NCBI RefSeq assembly: GCF_036067295.1
Contig: NZ_CP107954.1
Span: 5,022,001 to 5,086,000, forward strand
Reading direction: 5' to 3'
Length of the DNA stretch: 64,000 bases
Origin: Kribbella sp. NBC_00382
GTDB taxonomy: Bacteria; Actinomycetota; Actinomycetes; Propionibacteriales; Kribbellaceae
Shown: positions 35,001-43,347 of the stretch, one piece after another
Numbering within the stretch: the stretch's first letter is position 1
How the letters are laid out: every line of letters begins with the position of its first letter
Notes under the pieces: generated by a model
Databases searched by the model: none
What the model was told of the DNA's origin: nothing
What the model saw: only the letters and a program-made list of their open reading frames with translations
Translations under genes and position numbers: made by a program

Positions 35001-38000
35001 TCAGTGAGCTGGTTTGGGTAGGTAGCCGGTGCGGGCGAAGTAGTCGACGTAGGTCATGAAGGTCTGACTGCTCAGGGGTGGATGGTCGGGGAGGGTGGTG
35101 GTGAAGGTCAGGTCGCTCCAGCCGTGGCCGGTCATTTCGGTGAGGAAGATGTCTAGGACGGGGGCGGCGGCGTTGCCGGGGTGGTTGCGGATTTGGTCGG
35201 TCCAAGGCTCTAGGGGCAGGTCGGTGAGGGTGTAGCCGGCTGTCCGTAGGTGGCTGATGATCGTGTTGAAGGTGGTGCGGTGCGGGTTGGTCAGGTGAAG
35301 AACCTTCCCGGGGCCAGGGGTGGCATCGGCGGTGGCTCGGGCGATGTGGTCAACGGGGACTAGGTCATAGCTCGCGTCGATACCGGTGGGAACTGTGCCG
35401 GACTGGATGCAGCCTTTGAGGATTTGCCAGAGGAGGTCTCGGGTCTGGCACGCGCCGGTGCGGGTGTGGCCGAGGATGCGGGGCAGTCGGTGGATCGCGG
35501 TTGGTAGGCCACGTTGGTCGGCTTGGCGCACCAGGTGTTCGGCGGCCCACTTGGTCTGGGCATAGCCGCCGCGCAATGCGTCTGGCGGGCCGGGTGGGTC
35601 GGACGGAGTGATCGGGCCACCGTGGGCGGGTGCCTCGGCGAAGACCTCGATGGTGGAGATGTGGTGGAAGATCGACGGATGGTGCCTGGCGGCCAGGCGG
35701 AGGGCCTCTTGGGTGCCAGCGACGTTGGCGGTCTGCAGTGCGGCGTACGGATGTACTGCGCTGACGTGGGCCCCGCAGTGGTAGACGGTCTCGACGGTAG
35801 CGGCGAGGTCGTCGAAGTCCGTCTCGGTCAGGCCGAGCAGCGGTTGGGACAGGTCGCCGGGATGTACGCGGACCGAGTGTTCGAGGTCGTCGTCCCATAG
35901 GTCGTAGGCGTCCATCGCCGTGCGGAGGCGGTGGTGGGCAGTCGCCGCATCGGCTCCACGGACCAGGCAGTGGACGGTACGGCCGCGGTCGGCCAGTTCG
36001 CGTACGAGGAAGGCGCCGACGAAGCCGGTCGCGCCGGTCACCAGGCATTCGTCGCCGGTCGGGTGGGCGGCATTGGCGGCCGGAACGATCTCGGGTGCGA
36101 GCTGTACGGCGAGGTCGGGCCGCTGCTCGGGTTCGGTGGTACCGGTCAGCAGTTGATGCAGATGGCCGGCGAGTTGGCGCGGCGTGGGGTGCTGGAAAGT
36201 CGCGGTGACCGTCAGCCGGATTCCGGTGAGGGTGTGCAGGCGACCGAGCAGAGCGGCCGCCGCAAGGGAATCGATGCCAACATCGGGGAAACGCTGATCG
36301 GCCTCGACCGGCTCAAGGGTGCCGAGAACCGTCGCGGCCTGGACGCAGACCGCCCCCAGCAGGTCTTCCAAGGTCTCCAGGATTTCGACGCCGACCGGTC
36401 CCGCAGGTACCAGCCCGGCCGGAGCTGGGTCAGGCAGTGCGTTGCGGTCGAGCTTGCCGTTCGGGGTCTCGGGCAGCTCGTCGAGCTCGACGAGGGCCGC
36501 GGGGACCATGTAGCCGGGCAGCCTGGATCGCAGGGTCTCGCGGAGTGCGGCGAGGTCGTGGCCAGTGGGAGTGAGGTAGCCGATGAGGCGGTCGTCGCGG
36601 ACGACGACAACGGCGTTACGGACGGCCGGTACCTCGCGCAGAACGGCTTCGATCTCACCGGGTTCGATCCGGTGGCCGTGCAGCTTGATCTGGTGGTCGG
36701 CCCGGCCGAGGCATTCCAGGTCGCCGTTCGGCAATCGGCGTACCAGGTCGCCGGTGCGGTACAGGGTGCCGGGGCCGAATGGGTCCGGCACGAAACGCTC
36801 GGCGGACAGGTCCGGCCGGTTGCGGTAGCCCTGGGCAACGCCGTCGCCGCCGATGTACAGCTCGCCCGGCAACCCCTGTGGCAGCAGGCGCATGTGCTGG
36901 TCGAGGACGTGACAGGTGGTGTTGGCGATCGGCCTTCCGATGGTGATGTCTTCGCCGGGCCGGACGCGGGCGGCGGTGGACCAGATGGTCGTTTCGGTAG
37001 GTCCGTACAGGTTCCACACGGTGTCCGCGCGCGCGAGTAGTGCGGCTGCCAGGTCCCGGGGCAATGCTTCACCACCGCACAGCAGTCGCAAACCGCGAGC
37101 GTTGGTCCAGCCTGCGTCGATGAGCATCCGCCAGGTGACCGGGGTGGCCTGCAGGACGGTCGCGTCGCTGACGGCCAGCAGGTCTCGCAGAGCCGGACCG
37201 TCGCCGACTACTCCCGCCGGGGCGATCTCGACCGTGCCACCGGTGATCAGCGGAAGAAACAGTTCGAGGCCGGCGATGTCGAAGCAGATGGTGGTGATCG
37301 CGAGGATCTGGTCGGCAGCGGTGAACCCGGGGGTGGTGGCCATCGAGCACAGGAAGTTCGTCAGGCCGCGGTGAGTGACCTGAACGCCCTTGGGTCGGCC
37401 GGTCGACCCGGAGGTGTAGATGACGTAGGCCAGATCGTCAGCCCGACCGGGTTGGGATGGGAACGGCACGTCGGGTAGCGCGCACCGGTCGAGAATCACC
37501 TTGTGGCCGGGCGCATTGTGCTCCAGGCTCGCCTGGGTCACCAGGAGTGCGACCTGCGCGTCGGCGAGCATGTAGGCAATCCGGGCAGCGGGGTAGACCG
37601 GGTCTAGTGGCACGTAGGCCGCACCTGCCTTCCACACCGCCAGGAGGGTCACCAGTAGATCGGCTGACCGCTCCAGGTACACACCAACACGGTCGCCCGG
37701 CCCCACACCCTGCTCGGCCAGCAGCGCGGCCAGCCGGCCGCTGCGCTCATCCAGTTCGCCGTAGCTCAACTGCTGTCCGGCAAAGACCACCGCTACGTCA
37801 CCAGGGCGGGCATTGGCTTGCTCGGCGAACAGTTCATGGGTACGCAGGTCTCGCGGGTACTTCACCCGGCTCGCCTCGCCGTCAGCCAGCAGCCTTCGGG
37901 CAGTCGCGGCTGACACCAGCGGCGCGTGAAGGGTCCCATCGGCTGCGCAGTACGCGGCGAAGCCTTCGGCGAGGTCCGGGTTATCGGTCAGCCAGGTACA

Positions 38001-39269
38001 AACACCGTCACGGATCCGGATCACCAGCTCGGTCCCGGGCGCGGGCGCAGATTCAGTTCCGACCTCGATCAGCACTGGCAGCTGTGGCGCGGCCAAGCTC
38101 GGCTGGCGGATCAGCAAATCCCGCAGATAGCCGGTACGAATTTGCTGGCCGATCCGGAACGGCACCACCTCCGACAGCAAGCCGTGGGCCGGCGTACGCA
38201 GGCCGATGTCGAAGACGTCCTCGCCTGTCAGCTCGGCCAGGTAGGCCACCGCCGCGTCGGCCACCTCCAGATCGGTCATCCCAGCTGGCAACTCGACGCG
38301 ATGAGCAGTGCCTAGCGCGCTCAACCCGCGCAGCGGTCGCAGCTCCCGTAACCTCCGCCGCCAGAACCCCTCGTGCTGCAGGCCGACACGCTCCGCTTGG
38401 GTCGCGTCCTCGTCCGGCTCCGGCAGTACTACGCCCGGGCGAAGCTCATGCGGACCGACCTCCACCAGTAGGTCGCCCGCGCCGGTCGCGACCCGGATTG
38501 CCGTCTCCTCCACGGCCACCACGGTGCCCGGGGGCGGTTCGCTCGACCACAGCTCGCAGACCTGCGCGCTCCGTACCAACAGCCAAGCGTCGGCGGTCCG
38601 TACCCGGCACATACCGAACCGATTCTGTCCTGGCCCGAAGTCCGTCGCCCGGACCAGAGCCTCCAGCTCGACAGCCGTACGGCGCCACGACAGCATCAGC
38701 CCTGGCCGATCCAGCCGCCCGTGATAGCTGCGCTGGCTCAGGTCCTGCGAGGTCCGTTGCTCGTTGCCCTCGGCAAGCTCATCGACCAGGACGGTGAACG
38801 ATTCCAGCCCGGCCTGCAGGCACTTCAGGTTCAGCGAATGGCTCGTCTCGCCGTCGGTGACCGGGAAGGATCGCTGGGCCAGGACGTCGCCCGCATCCGC
38901 TTCCTCCGTCATCACATGCCAGGTGATCCCGTGCACGTTACGCCGGTCGGCCACCGCCCACGCTGCAGCGTTGACCCCGGCATCCCGCGGCAGCACCGCG
39001 TCGTGAAAGTTGACCGCCATCCGCCGCGGCAACGCCAGTACCTCCGCCGGCAGCATCCGCAGATGAACCACGCTGAACAAGACATCGAACGGCTCGCCGG
39101 CCGGCAGCGACTCCGCTACGTGGAACCCGCGCTCCGCCGCCAACTCCCGAACCTCCGGCACCTCGGACGCCACCCCACACACCCAGTGACCCCGCTCCGC
39201 CAGTACCGACGCACACTCCACCACCAGCGAATTCCCGCCGATCAACCACGCGGAGAAAACGGCACGCAT
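35001..39269 (-). CDS. Single-module NRPS: formyltransferase-(C-like remnant)-A-PCP-thioester reductase
   Basis: A 1422-residue megasynthase. Residues 1-190 are formyltransferase-like with the catalytic set intact (Asn87 and His89 in VNFHDAVLP, Asp125 in EEADAGDVL). About 320-470 hold a short condensation-domain-like stretch (GLRTPAHGLLSEVVPFRIGQQ) without the HHxxxD motif. About 476-960 are an adenylation domain (YVIYTSGSTGRPKG, FDIAGLELF, NLYGPTETTIW, NGKLDRNALP). I read its pocket as DILQLGLIWK, a known glycine code. A carrier domain (GIDSLAAAALL, near 1000) follows. The C-terminal reductase has TGATGFVGAFLV near 1083 and YAQTKWAAE. The prediction is formylation of carrier-bound glycine and reductive release as aldehyde or alcohol. 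No other biosynthetic genes are adjacent. Confidence 0.88.
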   Translation of the reverse strand: MRAVFSAWLIGGNSLVVECASVLAERGHWVCGVASEVPEVRELAAERGFHVAESLPAGEPFDVLFSVVHLRMLPAEVLALPRRMAVNFHDAVLPRDAGVNAAAWAVADRRNVHGITWHVMTEEADAGDVLAQRSFPVTDGETSHSLNLKCLQAGLESFTVLVDELAEGNEQRTSQDLSQRSYHGRLDRPGLMLSWRRTAVELEALVRATDFGPGQNRFGMCRVRTADAWLLVRSAQVCELWSSEPPPGTVVAVEETAIRVATGAGDLLVEVGPHELRPGVVLPEPDEDATQAERVGLQHEGFWRRRLRELRPLRGLSALGTAHRVELPAGMTDLEVADAAVAYLAELTGEDVFDIGLRTPAHGLLSEVVPFRIGQQIRTGYLRDLLIRQPSLAAPQLPVLIEVGTESAPAPGTELVIRIRDGVCTWLTDNPDLAEGFAAYCAADGTLHAPLVSAATARRLLADGEASRVKYPRDLRTHELFAEQANARPGDVAVVFAGQQLSYGELDERSGRLAALLAEQGVGPGDRVGVYLERSADLLVTLLAVWKAGAAYVPLDPVYPAARIAYMLADAQVALLVTQASLEHNAPGHKVILDRCALPDVPFPSQPGRADDLAYVIYTSGSTGRPKGVQVTHRGLTNFLCSMATTPGFTAADQILAITTICFDIAGLELFLPLITGGTVEIAPAGVVGDGPALRDLLAVSDATVLQATPVTWRMLIDAGWTNARGLRLLCGGEALPRDLAAALLARADTVWNLYGPTETTIWSTAARVRPGEDITIGRPIANTTCHVLDQHMRLLPQGLPGELYIGGDGVAQGYRNRPDLSAERFVPDPFGPGTLYRTGDLVRRLPNGDLECLGRADHQIKLHGHRIEPGEIEAVLREVPAVRNAVVVVRDDRLIGYLTPTGHDLAALRETLRSRLPGYMVPAALVELDELPETPNGKLDRNALPDPAPAGLVPAGPVGVEILETLEDLLGAVCVQAATVLGTLEPVEADQRFPDVGIDSLAAAALLGRLHTLTGIRLTVTATFQHPTPRQLAGHLHQLLTGTTEPEQRPDLAVQLAPEIVPAANAAHPTGDECLVTGATGFVGAFLVRELADRGRTVHCLVRGADAATAHHRLRTAMDAYDLWDDDLEHSVRVHPGDLSQPLLGLTETDFDDLAATVETVYHCGAHVSAVHPYAALQTANVAGTQEALRLAARHHPSIFHHISTIEVFAEAPAHGGPITPSDPPGPPDALRGGYAQTKWAAEHLVRQADQRGLPTAIHRLPRILGHTRTGACQTRDLLWQILKGCIQSGTVPTGIDASYDLVPVDHIARATADATPGPGKVLHLTNPHRTTFNTIISHLRTAGYTLTDLPLEPWTDQIRNHPGNAAAPVLDIFLTEMTGHGWSDLTFTTTLPDHPPLSSQTFMTYVDYFARTGYLPKPAH

Positions 39270-39331
39270 TACTCACCCGTCAATCACTCTCAGTTATCAG
39301 ACCGTCGCTGATCGTAGAGGGAAGACGTCAC

Positions 39332-39430
39332 GTGCATGTCACAGCGCAGCGAACCGAAAGCCCGGTCGGCTGGGTGGTCGCGGTCCTCGACTACACCCAG
39401 ATCAAAACCATCGCCATCGACGCCACCTGA
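39332..39430 (+). pseudogene. Short ORF, possible remnant
   Basis: A 32-residue GTG-started frame containing PVGWVVAVLDYTQIKTIAIDAT. The pattern (strand, turn, KTIAIDAT) resembles the end of an NTF2-like or sigma-factor C-terminal domain but stops short. It is divergent from the NRPS gene. It may be a gene remnant or chance. Confidence 0.2.
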
Positions 39431-39463
39431 GCACCCAATGGCCGCGACTCAGGACCGGGACGT

Positions 39464-40540
39464 TCAGGCGGCGCCGCAGGACTTTCGGATGGTGATTTCT
39501 GGGCGCAGGAGGATTTGGCGGCGGGCGAGACCGGGCTGCTGTAAGCGCTGGAGCAGTAGCTCGGCGGCCGTGCGGCCGAGCAGTCGCTTGGGTGGGGCGA
39601 CAGCTGTGAGCGGGACGTCGGGTATGTCCGCAATCTCGTCGTCATAGGCAACTAGGGCAAGATCATCGGGTACTGCGAGTCCGCTGCGCCGGGCCGCCGA
39701 TACGAGGAGCCCTGCCTGGCGGTCGCCGAAGCATAGTGCGGCGGTACAGCCTGCGGCGAGCAACCTGCGTAGGCAGTTGTCAGCGGTGGCCGGGCCCCAT
39801 TCCTCCAGCGCCTTCTGGAACACCGTCGTACTGCCGCCGAGCTCCGCGATGGCCCGACGGTAGCCGAGGGCAACGGGTTCGGCCGTCGGGCTGGGGGAGC
39901 GGAGGGCCAGACCGATCCGGCGGTGCCCGAGCGCGGCCAGATACTGCACGGCCTGATAGGCGCCGGCCGCGTGGTGGGTGCACACGTGCTCGGTCTCGTC
40001 GTTCAGGGCATTGCCCCGACGCTCCATCAGGACGACCGGGACGGGCAGCTCGGTCAACCGGCGCAAGTAGGACTCCGTGGGTTCGGGGCCGGTCAGGGTC
40101 GGGGCGATCAACAGACCGTCGACATCTGCTGCCAGCATCTCCCGGATCAGCTTGGCCTCGATGTCCTGGCTGTACTCCGAGCAGGCGAGCTGGATCCGGG
40201 CACCGGTCTCGGCCCGGACGTCCTCGATGCCGCGCAGGATCTGCGGGTAGTAGAAGGTCGAGTGCGGGACGATCACCCCGAGCAGGGCGGGCCGGGTGTG
40301 CTCCGGTTCGCCGCCGCGGACGAACGTCCCCGCGCCCTGGCGTCGGCGTACCAACCCCTCGGTGACCAGGTCGTCGACGGCGCGGCGGACGGTACTGATC
40401 GAGACCGAGTAGCCGACGGACAGCTCGCGCTCGGTCGGCAACCGGCTGGCCGACGGTCGGGTGCCGTCGAGGATCTCCGCGCGCAGCCGGTCGGCGATCT
40501 GCTGGAACTTCAGCCCCGGGGCCACCTCCGGATCGTCCAT
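39464..40540 (-). CDS. GntR/LacI-type transcriptional repressor (AraR-like architecture)
   Basis: A 358-residue regulator combining a GntR winged helix (FQQIADRLRAEILDG...LPTERELSVGYSVSISTVRRAVDDLVTEGLV) with a LacI-type sugar-binding domain (ALLGVIVPHSTFYYPQILRGIEDV, GHRRIGLAL, LALVAYDDEIADI). The ATG at 40540 has AGGAGG eight bases upstream. It is divergent from the GH27 alpha-galactosidase, with palindromes in between, so it probably represses that gene in response to a galactoside. Confidence 0.88.
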   Translation of the reverse strand: MDDPEVAPGLKFQQIADRLRAEILDGTRPSASRLPTERELSVGYSVSISTVRRAVDDLVTEGLVRRRQGAGTFVRGGEPEHTRPALLGVIVPHSTFYYPQILRGIEDVRAETGARIQLACSEYSQDIEAKLIREMLAADVDGLLIAPTLTGPEPTESYLRRLTELPVPVVLMERRGNALNDETEHVCTHHAAGAYQAVQYLAALGHRRIGLALRSPSPTAEPVALGYRRAIAELGGSTTVFQKALEEWGPATADNCLRRLLAAGCTAALCFGDRQAGLLVSAARRSGLAVPDDLALVAYDDEIADIPDVPLTAVAPPKRLLGRTAAELLLQRLQQPGLARRQILLRPEITIRKSCGAA

Positions 40541-40585
40541 GGTGGTGTCCTCCTCGCTCGTGATCCTAGCCAGAAGCACTATGCC

Positions 40586-40617
40586 ATGAATCCACGATTC
40601 ATCTGGTCGGTCAGATG
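40586..40617. promoter_or_regulatory. Overlapping inverted repeats, candidate operator of the GntR/LacI repressor
   Basis: ATGAATC-CAC-GATTCAT (40586-40602) has perfect 7-bp arms. CATCTG-n6-CAGATG (40600-40617) has perfect 6-bp arms and shares its first bases. They lie 46 bp upstream of the repressor start and within the region divergent to the alpha-galactosidase gene. Confidence 0.55.
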
Positions 40618-40789
40618 CAGAATCGTTGTCCTCATGGCCGATGCTCGCCCGCGAAGCACCTCATGGTGTGAGTAGTCATTCGGTAAACATCTGCAACTGA
40701 CAGGTTGACCGAGCCTCCCGGCGAATCTAGTTTTCTCGCCAATCGGCGGCCTGGGCTGCCGGCGTTTCCCGATCACCAAGGAGCTCCTC

Positions 40790-42826
40790 GTGCCGTACTC
40801 CCACCGCGGTGCCGCCGCGCCGCGTCGAGTCCGCCGGCTGGCCGGTGCGCTGCTCGCCGTGATCGCGGCCGTCGCGACCGTGACGCAGCCGTCCGCCGCG
40901 CTGTCCCGGCCCGTCCCGAGCGACACGGTCAACATCGATCACTCCGCTGCCCCCACGCCGCGGATGATCCTGCGCTCGGAGTCCTGGGCGAAGACCACGG
41001 CGGCCAGCATGAAGAAGACCGCCGACGACGCCGTCTCCACCGGCCTGGCCCAACTGGGCTGGAACACGGTCTCCTTCGACGACACCTGGGCCGTCCGGTC
41101 GGACTGCACCGACTGGGACGCCAGCGCCACCGTCGTACCGAACTGCACCAACGGACGCGACACCACCACCGGCAACCTCATCCCGTCACCGACGAAGTAC
41201 CCCAATGGCCTGAAGGATGTCGGCGATTACTTGCACAGCAAGGGCTTGTCGTTCGGCGTCTACGCCAGCGGCGGCAGGTACATGTGCGATTCCGGCGGGC
41301 GCTCGGCAGCGGCTCCCGGCAGCTACGACAACTTCGAGAAGGACTTCCGGTACTTCGCGAGCGTCGGCGCCGACTACATCAAGCTCGACTACTGCGGTGA
41401 GCCCAACACGACCAACAAGTGCTGCTACTCCATCCTCGACACCGACCTCGAGATCGACACGGCGATCGAGTCCTCGCGCCGGGCAGCCGCCGCGCTCAAC
41501 GCGATCAAGAACGACACCGACCCCGCGAAGCGCCGGTCGATCATGCTGAACATCTCCGCACCGGCGTACGCGAACTGGAAGAACGACACCTGGGACACGG
41601 CGCTGTACCGGCGCATGCTGGACAGCATCGGTCCGGCTGGACATGCATACCGCATCGGCGGCGACGTCGGCGGCGCGAACTGGGCAGGCACTGTCACGCT
41701 CGTCGATATGGTCGAGAACCTGCGCTCCTACGGCAAGCAGGGTCACTTCCTCGACCCCGATCGGCTGTACTTCGACGACTCGGCGTTGTCCACCGCCAGC
41801 AAGCTCGGCGGCTATGCGATGTGGGCGATGCAGAACAGCCAGATGGTCGCGATGATCCGCAACTCCGACAACAGCGGCGCCATCTCGACCACGCAGGCCG
41901 ACCTGATGAAGAAGGCCGACCTGATCGCGGTAGGACAGGACCCGCTGGCCGTACCGGCGAAGCGAGTCGCCCGGGGTACCGGGTACGACGTCTTCGCCAA
42001 GCCGTTGAGCAACGGCGACTATGCCGTGGCGATCATGAACCGTTCGGCCAGCGCGGCGGTGACCGCCTCGACTTCGGGCTCGGTGGTTGGTACGTCCGCG
42101 ACGGCGTTCACGCTCACGTCGATCCTCGGACCGGATGTCACATCCATCGACGCGAACGGCGGCTTCAGCGTCACTGTGCCCGCGGGCTCGGCCGTCATGT
42201 ACCGCCTCAAGGTCGCCGCCACCGCCACCTACTCCGGCTTGAACTTCGGGCCCGACGGCTCACACGCCCGCAACGCCACCGCGATCACCGACGGCGACGC
42301 GCCGACCGCGGGCAGCTGGGACGCCAGCGGCCGCACCCTCTCGTCCGACCGGCTGGCCGGCAACGCTCAGCTGCCGGACGGTACGGCGGTCAGCGTCAAG
42401 GCCGGCCAACCCGTCACGATCGGCGGCGTCGGCTACACCTGGCCGAGCACCACGTCCGGCAACTTCGACTCCGTCAAGCCGGTCGGTCAGACGATCCAGT
42501 ACGCGTACACCGGCTCGAAGGTGAACTTCCTCGGCGCCTCAGGCATCGGCGAAGCCGGCGGCACCATCCGCCTCAACTACAGCGACGGCACGTCGAGCAC
42601 CTCCACTTGGGGCTTCCCCAGCTGGAGCTGCGCAACCGGTACGACCTACCCGGCAACGCTCGCGTTCAAGGTCTTCGGCCGCAACAGCACCACCGGCCCC
42701 TCGGACGCAGGCACGGCGTACTGCACTTACACAAGGTCGGTCCCGATCACCTCCGGCAAGACCCTGGCATCAATCACCCTGCCGAACACCCCAAACATCC
42801 GCATCTTCTCCATCAAAGCAACCTGA
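40790..42826 (+). CDS. Secreted GH27 alpha-galactosidase with C-terminal accessory domain
   Basis: A 678-residue exported glycosidase. The N-terminus has an Arg-rich signal sequence (PRRVRRLAGALLAVIAAV). The TIM barrel carries SFDDTW, LSFGVYASGG, the nucleophile in YIKLDYCG (Asp200) and the acid/base region YRIGGDVGG (Asp292). A beta-sandwich (GDYAVAIMNRS) and about 150 residues of an extra beta-rich module (GLNFGPDGSHARNATAITD to the end), probably carbohydrate-binding, complete it. The start is GTG at 40790 with AAGGAG six bases upstream. Its regulator is divergent and a terminator-like hairpin follows. Confidence 0.9.
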   Translation: MPYSHRGAAAPRRVRRLAGALLAVIAAVATVTQPSAALSRPVPSDTVNIDHSAAPTPRMILRSESWAKTTAASMKKTADDAVSTGLAQLGWNTVSFDDTWAVRSDCTDWDASATVVPNCTNGRDTTTGNLIPSPTKYPNGLKDVGDYLHSKGLSFGVYASGGRYMCDSGGRSAAAPGSYDNFEKDFRYFASVGADYIKLDYCGEPNTTNKCCYSILDTDLEIDTAIESSRRAAAALNAIKNDTDPAKRRSIMLNISAPAYANWKNDTWDTALYRRMLDSIGPAGHAYRIGGDVGGANWAGTVTLVDMVENLRSYGKQGHFLDPDRLYFDDSALSTASKLGGYAMWAMQNSQMVAMIRNSDNSGAISTTQADLMKKADLIAVGQDPLAVPAKRVARGTGYDVFAKPLSNGDYAVAIMNRSASAAVTASTSGSVVGTSATAFTLTSILGPDVTSIDANGGFSVTVPAGSAVMYRLKVAATATYSGLNFGPDGSHARNATAITDGDAPTAGSWDASGRTLSSDRLAGNAQLPDGTAVSVKAGQPVTIGGVGYTWPSTTSGNFDSVKPVGQTIQYAYTGSKVNFLGASGIGEAGGTIRLNYSDGTSSTSTWGFPSWSCATGTTYPATLAFKVFGRNSTTGPSDAGTAYCTYTRSVPITSGKTLASITLPNTPNIRIFSIKAT

Positions 42827-42859
42827 TCCAGCAAAAGGCTCACTGGTAGTGCGTTCGTA

Positions 42860-42896
42860 CGGCGAGCCGGCGGAACTCCCCTCGCCGGCTCCGCCG
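42860..42896 (+). terminator. Hairpin after the alpha-galactosidase
   Basis: A 9-bp perfect stem (GAGCCGGCG at 42864-42872 and CGCCGGCTC at 42883-42891), extended by CGGC/GCCG after a one-base bulge. There is no T-run. It lies 34 bp past the stop codon. Confidence 0.55.
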
Positions 42897-42918
42897 TGGG
42901 GTTTGAGAGGGTTTGTGC

Positions 42919-43347
42919 ATGAGATTTCCGTTGCGCGTCGTGCTCTGGGTCTACGTCGCGTTCAACCTGTTGCAGGCCCTCGTCCTCACCTTCGATCCCG
43001 AGCTCACCGATCGTGCCTATCTCGGTGGCGAAATGACGCCGACGCGCCACTTCCAGTGGTACTCCGTTGCCGGGTACCACGTTCTGATCATCGCCGTAAC
43101 GATCATCGCGATGACGTTGCCGCGTGCGGTCGACCGGCGCAAGCTCGTCCTCCTCAACGCGCTGATGTACCTGCTCTGGGACGCGACCTCCCAACTCGTC
43201 TACTGGGGTCACGAGATCGGCATGGCTACCTCCGACCTCGTCACCAACGCCGGGGTCAGCATCGTCACCGCTCTGATCCTCTTCGCAGTCGCCTACTTCG
43301 ACCGCGACTCCGTAGCTCTACGTCCGGATCAGCAGGATCACCTCTGA
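42919..43347 (+). CDS. Small four-helix membrane protein
   Basis: A 142-residue protein with about four hydrophobic helices (LRVVLWVYVAFNLLQALVL; VLIIAVTIIAMTL; LVLLNALMYLLWDATSQLVYW; VSIVTALILFAVAYF) and an acidic, charged C-terminus. ATG at 42919 is preferred over an upstream TTG; GAGAGGG is upstream. I do not recognise a family. Its 3' end overlaps the 3' end of the convergent NACHT gene by 30 bp. Confidence 0.7.
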   Translation: MRFPLRVVLWVYVAFNLLQALVLTFDPELTDRAYLGGEMTPTRHFQWYSVAGYHVLIIAVTIIAMTLPRAVDRRKLVLLNALMYLLWDATSQLVYWGHEIGMATSDLVTNAGVSIVTALILFAVAYFDRDSVALRPDQQDHL

